Shown here: positions 58,201 to 64,000 of the stretch, piece by piece
Layout of the letters: each line of letters begins with the position of its first letter
Numbering within the stretch: the first letter of the stretch is position 1
DNA from: Parietaria judaica
Lineage: Eukaryota; Streptophyta; Magnoliopsida; Rosales; Urticaceae
Reading direction: 5' to 3'
Assembly (NCBI GenBank): GCA_954871525.1
Contig: OX940864.1
Coordinates: 22,686,001-22,750,000, forward strand
DNA: 64,000 nt
Notes under the pieces: model-generated
What the model was told of the DNA's origin: nothing
Databases searched by the model: none
Seen by the model: the letters and a program-made list of their open reading frames with translations, nothing else
Program-made: the position numbers and the translations under genes

Positions 58201-60118
58201 ACATGTATTCTCTTGGTTTAATATATACAGAATGTGTATTCTACCCCGCCCCGCCCCGCCCCTCTGCTCCAACCAACGCACATGATTTTAAGGATAATAT
58301 ATCTAAATTTATTTATTTACCGTTTAAATAATACATGTGTCTTGGTGGGGACTGGGTGCGTTGTGTTTTTTTTAGTACATTATTTATGTTTTTATTGTAA
58401 TGTTGTTGAAACCGAATTACTACGAATTTAAAGCCAAAATTCCAGTAATTGGTCAAATTGAGATTTAACATCAATAGTGTGGCTTTCATCGACAATGTGA
58501 TTCTCAGTACTAATATTTATGAAAACCGAAGACTCAGTTATTCACCCCTAATAGCAAGTGATTATCCCATATAAGTGACTATTCAATCTCAGTCTATAAT
58601 CTCATAATAATATTAGTTCTTTTTTTCCTTGTCATTTTAGTAGCTGACATTTTATTACATAATATCGACCACGTGACCCTTCTTTAGGCATGGAGTCCTC
58701 AGGCAAATAAAGAACATTTTGCACCTTCCGCCATTGAAGTTCTACGCCTCGTTGATGATACTTTGGAGGCATTCTTTATGTTGCCAGTACCAATGTATTC
58801 AGTCACGGTTCTCGAGTTGAAGAGCGTCCTCGACCAATGTCTCCAACGCTATATCTCTAAGGTCAAGTCTGACTGTGGTAAGCTAATTGCATCGAACTTA
58901 CTAGTTTAAAATTAGTAGTAATTTATACCTATAATTGAGTTTTTGGCTCTTTTAGCCCCTCGAATAACAGGGGTAGTACAGGGCCCTTCGCTGTTAATGA
59001 ATGTTGAACATGAAGGGAAGAAAAACAAATATTATTGGGTAATTTGGTGAAGTTTTTATTCAATATTTTTCTAGAGTTATAGCTAATATAACCCTAAAAT
59101 CACATTAACATGTAATTTAATTATTATTTTTTTGTGTCAGTTTGATTCATGAAATTGACCATAACTTCTCCTTTGTGTTTTAGGGTCTCGAGGTACATAT
59201 GTTCCTACTCTGCCTTCTTTGACCCGATGTTCGACGGGATCAAAGTTAAATGGTGTATTTAAGAAGAAGGACAAGTCACATCTTACTCGAAGGAAATCCC
59301 AGGTTGGAAATTCGGATCGGGATAATAACTCCTTCGGGATACCCCAGTTTTTTGTTCGCATCAACACATTGCAGCTTATTCGTGCGGAGTTGGGAGTTTT
59401 CAGAAATAGGATAGTTGCTCATCTCGAGAACTCGGAGGCCGATTTTGTGGATGATAATGCAAATAATTCATGCAAAATGTTTGAGCATTCAGAATCGGCT
59501 TGCGTTGACGGTATTCAACAACTTTGTCAAGCAATAGCGTACAAGATTGTCTGTCACGAATTAAGCCATGTTTTCTGGGACGGTTTGTATGTTGGTGATG
59601 TTTCTTCTTCGAGGATTGAGCCTTACCTTCAAGAATTGGAACGGTATTTGGAGATAATTTCATCGACGGTACATGACAGAGTCAGAACACGGGCCATCAC
59701 TGACGTAATGAAAGCTTCCTTCGATGGTTTCTTGTTAATTTTACTCGCCGGCGGTCCATCTCGGGCTTTCACTAAGCAAGATTTTAACGCAGTAGAAGAG
59801 GATTTCAGGTCTCTGATGGATCTTTTCTGGTCCAATGGAGATGGTTTGCCATCTGATCTGATCGCAAGGCTTTCAAAGTCGGTAAGGAACGTTCTTCCCT
59901 TGTATCGTACCGATACCGAAAGCTTAATTCAGCAATTAAAAACTGCTCTCTCCGAGGGCTTTAGCTCATCTGCGAAATCCCGGATTCCAATGCCTCCAAC
60001 TTCGGGGCAGTGGAACCCTGCCGAGCCAAACACTATCCTCCGAGTTTTGTGTTACCGGAACGATGACATGGCGGCTAAGTTTCTTAAGAAGACTTACAAC
60101 TTGCCTACAAAACTTTGA
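55225..60118 (+). CDS. MUN-domain protein (DUF810, PATROL1-like family), five exons
   Basis: Exons: 55225-55680, 56244-57101, 57438-57872, 58688-58877, 59184-60118; 957 codons, about the usual family length. Introns 1-3 are phase 0 and intron 4 is phase 1. Intron 2 uses a GC donor (CAG/GCAAGT). Related plant proteins carry a Munc13-like MUN domain and are linked to membrane trafficking; PATROL1 helps deliver a proton pump to the plasma membrane. The N-terminus MADILRDRVFGSSRSNQLR and Ser/Gly-rich part precede the helical region (VWEMIRVQMRVSEQTDSRIR). Conserved family phrases follow: LKRWHPLAAGVAVATLHSC and DDGGKSIIREMPPYEAEAV (exon 3), PSAIEVLRLVDDTLEAFF (exon 4), FDGFLLILLAGGPSRAFTK and SGQWNPAEPNTILRVLCYRN (exon 5), ending KKTYNLPTKL. 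No transmembrane segment is evident. A hAT MITE sits in intron 3. The frame is open throughout, so it is likely functional; the exact paralog is undetermined. Confidence 0.92.
57102..57437 (+). other. GC-AG intron of the MUN-domain gene
   Basis: The exon ends CAG at 57101 and the intron begins GCAAGT, the strong consensus of rare GC-AG introns, ending TTCACCAG before AAACTAGAAAAG. Joining here keeps phase 0 and gives the family sequence FSQKLEKAKN across the junction. Confidence 0.9.
58014..58550. mobile_element. 537-bp hAT MITE in intron 3 of the MUN-domain gene
   Basis: Starts TAGGGATGAA and ends TTCACCCCTA, an inverted pair with one mismatch. Perfect 8-bp duplications ATAGCAAG flank it at 58006-58013 and 58551-58558. 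It makes up most of the intron (57873-58687) and leaves the splice sites intact. Confidence 0.92.
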
Positions 60119-61202
60119 AGTGGTTCGTGGAAAACGCCATTCACCGGTTTGACGATATATTTCTCCGTAAAGACTAACATGGTCTGACATGTTTATCGAA
60201 AAAGAATCTACACCGTTGGAGCTCACCGTCTTTGCTAATTATTGGGCTGCAATCTTTGCGTCCGCAACGCCTTCGGTTATTTTTAAGTAGTCGGAGACTC
60301 GGAGGTATTAACTTAATAAACTAATTATTTAGCGTTTATAGTCCTTTGCTTTCTTAATTATGAAAGTAAATCTAATTATTGATCTTCACTGTATATCTTA
60401 GGCTGAGAAAAAGAACCCTTGATAGATAAAGATATGATTCTATTTGCCTTGATTTTTATTTTATTCTTTTGATAGTTAAAGGTTTGGAGATTTTGTGTGA
60501 ACCAGCAATTTGTTAAGTGATTTATAGATAAGATTCTTTCGAATGAATACGTGTTTATAATGTACTATTTATTTCCGATATATTAATGGTATAACAATAT
60601 TCATTTTTCTAGCTTCTATTTATTTACTCATTTGGGTATAACAATATTCATTTTTCTAGGCTCTAGCTTCTATTTATTTATTTATTTATTTAATTAATTA
60701 CTCAATTGATTAGTCTTTATGAGTAAAATTATTTACTTTTTCTAATGCCGCATGCTCAAATGCACCTGCAATATTGACACTAGCACCTCTACGCCCTTGC
60801 TCCAACCCCGATCCTGAGCCGGAGCCATTGTCCCATCGGCAATGAGGTGGTGCGATACATAATCTCACATCCACTTCACTACAAAGTGGCATAAAAGATA
60901 CATAATCTCACATCCACTTCACTACAAAGTGGCATAGCTCTCACAAATTGAGCTCATCTGAGCTTATGTATCTTTTATAAACATTACAATTACAAATAAA
61001 CATTACAAAACTGTTGTTGTAAGTACCTAAGTTTTTCATATGGGACTTTTTATATTCTACATTTACACTATCCACAGTAAACTCGTAGTATGTAATCTGA
61101 CTTTTTACAACTCACTCTCTCTACTACAACAATAAGTTACTATAATTTTTATATATATAAAAAAGGTAATTCTAACTTCTAAGTTCTAACCTTATATAAT
61201 AA
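60119..61202. other. 3' region of the MUN-domain gene and spacer
   Basis: The first 200 bases are probably 3' untranslated sequence. The rest is AT-rich, with a duplicated TATAACAATATTCATTTTTC motif (about 60590 and 60637) and a perfect 40-bp tandem duplication at 60854. Confidence 0.4.
60854..60936. repeat. perfect 40-bp tandem duplication
   Basis: GATACATAATCTCACATCCA and the following 20 bases (60854-60893) recur exactly at 60897-60936, separated by AAA. Confidence 0.9.
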
Positions 61203-62330
61203 TGGCGACATATATTCTCATTCTTATTCAATCATGTAGTTATGTTCTCAATTTTTTTTTGGCACATATTCCCAAAGTCTTAAAATGCTAGCCTTAGTCA
61301 GCCTCCTTCAATTTTTCATTAAAAATATGTTCTCTCTCAAAAAAAACCAAACCCACAAACGAGCTTTCACCTAGGGCGCTTCAGCTCCGGGAGACTCTTC
61401 ATGAAGCCATCGTCGCCTACATCGGCATCTCTCCCGCGACCTTCTTCACTCTCTCTCTCTCCTTGAACCCATCATGCTAAAGAAGCTACTCGCCTTGATT
61501 CTCGGTAACGCCGTCGATGAATGGACGGCCAGCAAGCTTCGGATCAGCAAATACTCTGAGACGAAGACGTGGATGATGTCGTGGTAGGGCGCTCAACAGG
61601 GTCGCGGTGTTGTACTCGACCAGAGCTCGGTTCGGCGACAATGTCACCGCTCACGACATCGTTATCAAGGCATAGTTCGGTAATAATGCTTCCGAATCCC
61701 GGACTCCAGCACCTCAATACCGTGTTGCATGTCGAGAGTACGACTCGGAACTCCCGTAAGTCTAAAAAAAAACAAGAGAGAGAGAAAGAGAGATATGGGT
61801 TATATAGGGGTGACAACAGAGGAAGACGACGATGAATGAGCTGCCAAGACTGGTCTCTGGTTCTTTCAAGCTCTCTGGGCACCGCATGGTTTGTTTTCAG
61901 TTCAAATTCCTTTGTACGACGACAAATATCATATGTATCTATGCATATAAGTGGTTTAATTTTACGCATTTGGGTGGAAATGGGTGTCTGATTTTTTTTT
62001 TTTTCGTTGCGAATGAGGCTCACATTAGAGAGAGAGACTCTCATATTACTAGAAATTTAATGAAAAATTGACGGAAGTTGACCGAGGCTAACATTTTTAG
62101 ACTTAGGGAATATGTGCCGAAAAAAAAAGATTGAGAACATAATGACGATGTTTGAACAAGAATGAGAACATATGCCGTCATTTGCCCACGGAAATTTAGT
62201 AAAATTAAAGGAGGTTGACCGGGGCTAATATTTTAAGACTTTGAGAATATGTGCCGAGAAAAAAAGATTGAGAACATAACTACGATGTTTGAATAAGAAT
62301 GGGAACATATGTCGTCATTTACCTTTTACA
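61203..62330. mobile_element. TIR element with captured gene fragment and doubled right end
   Basis: The left arm (61203-61325) contains GGCACATATTCCCAAAGTC and TATGTTCTCAATTTTTTTT. It is mirrored twice on the right, at 62058-62180 and again at about 62210-62330. Arm length and gene capture suggest a Pack-MULE. The target duplication is unclear because of the doubled terminus, so the outer limit is approximate. Confidence 0.7.
61376..61462 (+). pseudogene. captured N-terminal fragment like membrane steroid-binding protein (MAPR family)
   Basis: The reading ALQLRETLHEAIVAYIG followed by ISPATFFT closely resembles the N-terminal membrane anchor of plant membrane steroid-binding proteins (cytochrome-b5-like MAPR family), which start with a tryptophan-containing version of the same phrase. 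The cytochrome-b5-like domain is absent. After it the frame shifts, and other short open stretches (MLKKLLALILGNAVDEWTAS; LNRVAVLYSTRARFGDNVTA, about 61605-61665) are of unknown origin. The fragment lies between the element's TIRs and is non-functional. Confidence 0.55.
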
Positions 62331-63004
62331 ATTACAACACATTAGTACTATTATCATGGCTGAACTTTTCCGAAGAATAAAAAAAAAATTGCGGTTTTCT
62401 ATAAGTAAACTTTGGCGTTTTAATATTACACAGAGAGGTGGTTAGATATATTATAATATTTACATCAAGACCAAGTCCAAAACAATTTACAAGCTCCTAA
62501 ATAAATCATTTGATTTACTTATGAGATTACGATTGTGTATAATCAAGTGACTTACATATTTCATAAAAAAAAATCTATTATTTTTATAATTTTAAGAAGC
62601 TACAATAACTTTAGGTGAAAATCAGACAAAAACATAATTTAATCAAGATTATCAATTGTAACAATATTCCATTATATAGTCGAGATATGTTCTCCGGCCC
62701 TTTTTAGATTCATCATCAATTTCGAAACTAATTTATGAGATTAGGATTTGTGTATAATCAAGTGAAACTAATTTTTGGCAGAGTAAGATTAGAACCATGA
62801 TATGTTTAAGAACGACCACTATTAACCTAATTCATGAAAGCAATAATGAAATGCGCTACTCAAAAAAATTACATTTTAAGAAAGGATGATCAAAATCTTT
62901 TGGCGTCAATTAGCATCTCATCTCCCTAACAAATTACCCTCTTAACCCTCAAAACACTCGTTTATATGTGAAAGTGTATCTAAACTCCAGAGCTCACTCA
63001 TTTT
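62331..63004. other. AT-rich spacer, 3' flank of STT3
   Basis: No gene recognised. A repeated TGTGTATAATCAAGTGA phrase occurs at about 62534 and 62749. The right part is probably the STT3 3' untranslated region. Confidence 0.4.
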
Positions 63005-63733
63005 TCAGTGCCACGGGTTCTTCTTCGCTGCTCCAACTCTTTTTGTGGTCGATTTCTGCCGCGAAAAAGACGCAATGTCAGTCGCAAATATATAAAAATT
63101 AAGCGAATAATGGTCGGGAACGACGTCGTACCAATTTGGATTTCTTTGTCTTTCCGCGAATCCTGTTCTTCTGAGGCTTCAGTTTGTATAGTCTAACCAT
63201 CCAATGGTGAGTAGTGAAGACCTATGATTCAAAACCGAGAGGGAGCAAAAAAAAACATTAGTACGATATGAATCGTGGTCGTGAAGAGGGACCGACAGGG
63301 TTTGGGAATGAATTATGTTTTTCCAGTTCCCGTTACAACGGCACCCGTCATGAGATCACATTCTCGGGTCATATCAGCGGAAAATATCACTAGAGTTTGA
63401 TTATTAAAAACTCATGTTTTGTAACTTGTAATACAGAAAATCAGATTTTGAATTCATGTCAAAAATAAAAAGGGGGGATCGGATTTACCTCCTCAAAGTG
63501 GGTAAGTTTGAAATGTTTCTTCCCAATTTCGGTCCTCCTCACTCGATCAAAGCCTTTACCGTCTGTCTCGACAAACCTGCATTCATTCACATTAAAATCT
63601 ACTGCTAAGCAGAAGACACGGTTTAGATATACCAATGCAGAGGGGAGGCATACCGATAATAAGACAGCTTATACATGAGGCTGTTAAGCATGGTTGGAGT
63701 CGCCTCTGAATCGATCCGGTACTGCCCATCTCG
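63005..63733 (-). CDS. oligosaccharyltransferase catalytic subunit STT3, C-terminal exons (partial)
   Basis: STT3 transfers the lipid-linked glycan to Asn in NxS/T sequons in the ER. Four minus-strand exons fit perfectly: 63733-63654 ([20 protein letters not shown]...YY, split Arg codon), 63576-63489 ([20 protein letters not shown]...HFEE), 63221-63132 ([20 protein letters not shown]...KSKL) and 63055-63005 ([16 protein letters not shown], stop). Phases are 2, 0, 0; donors are GTATG, GTAAA and GTACG; acceptors end AG. The 76-bp last intron holds a CTGAC branch-point-like site. [14 protein letters not shown] and [12 protein letters not shown] match the luminal domain end and the basic tail of plant STT3. 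The multi-pass membrane part and the WWDYG site lie beyond the right edge, so 3A versus 3B cannot be decided with certainty (STT3B-like by its tail). Bases 63734-64000 look like an upstream intron. Confidence 0.9.
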
Positions 63734-64000
63734 CTTTAGACAGAAAGATGAGGTCAAAAAGAGTCAATTTTCTCAACTTGATGTTGCCAAATCCTATAGA
63801 TCATTCTTTTTTTTTAATCTAAAAAGGGTGGAACTGGATCAGGTCGGTTCGTTTTGACCAGTTTTTATCCATTCAGCTGTTGGTCAATTAACCAATTAAA
63901 AACAAAGCCGAGATGCGGTTTTTATATTTTGGTTAACCTTTTAATTCAGTTATCATTGAGTTATTTTTTTCAGAGTTAGGTTAATTAACAAGTTAGAAAT
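63734..64000 (-). other. upstream STT3 intron (partial)
   Basis: AT-rich sequence ending on the minus strand in CTGTCTAAAG before the CGAGATGGG exon start. No coding match was found up to the window edge. Confidence 0.6.

Noticed and set aside
61569..62071. Frames on both strands of the 61-62 kb element
   Set aside because: Apart from the short MAPR-like and coding-like bits they cross TIR sequence and simple repeats.
1..64000. CRISPR arrays, operons, ribosome binding sites, tRNA and rRNA genes
   Set aside because: The sequence is plant nuclear DNA. The tandem repeats seen lack CRISPR-type spacing, and no tRNA or rRNA sequence was recognised.

Overview
This window is AT-rich nuclear DNA from a flowering plant, most likely a eudicot. 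Genes have plant-type GT-AG introns and plant-specific families are present (AP2/ERF, MUN-domain/DUF810). The intergenic space is packed with hAT, Mutator-like (MULE), CACTA, Helitron and LTR-derived sequence. The species cannot be fixed from the sequence. No rRNA, tRNA or CRISPR feature was recognised.

Three host genes can be supported. (1) A single-exon DREB-type AP2/ERF transcription factor on the minus strand (6522-7229). (2) A five-exon MUN-domain gene of the PATROL1-like DUF810 family on the plus strand (55225-60118, 957 codons), apparently intact, with one GC-AG intron and a hAT MITE in its third intron. (3) The last four coding exons of an STT3-type oligosaccharyltransferase catalytic subunit on the minus strand (63005-63733), running off the right edge.

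Layout. 1-6.5 kb: AT-rich intergenic DNA with a 275-bp hAT MITE and LTR-like sequence. 6.5-7.4 kb: the ERF gene. 8.2-9.6 kb: a fold-back element. 12.0-16.4 kb: a MULE-like element with 9-bp target duplications that carries an F-box pseudogene, a CACTA terminus and CpG-rich degenerate arrays. 17.0-22.0 kb: two hAT elements (3.9 and 1.0 kb) sharing one 8-bp target, so three copies of CTTGTAAG are present. 22.4-23.2 kb: a probable solo LTR. 24.7-37.0 kb: several MULE MITEs, an LTR with a hAT MITE inside it, and AT-rich spacer. 37.7-42.1 kb: a 4.5-kb hAT element with a long, slightly broken transposase gene and a second, inverted deletion-derivative transposase. 43.1-45.5 kb: a deletion derivative related to the 17-kb hAT. 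46.8-51.0 kb: a Helitron containing a Pack-MULE with a plastid serine hydroxymethyltransferase fragment. 51.4-53.2 kb: a TIR element with a GC-rich array, then a roughly 250-bp tandem repeat. 55.2-60.1 kb: the MUN gene. 61.2-62.3 kb: a TIR element carrying a membrane-steroid-binding-protein-like fragment. 63.0 kb to the end: STT3.

The resident genes have no visible functional link. The main biology is transposon biology: nested insertion, gene-fragment capture, internal deletion, and GC/CpG-rich arrays kept inside TIR elements in otherwise AT-rich DNA. All element boundaries were read by eye from terminal repeats and target duplications.
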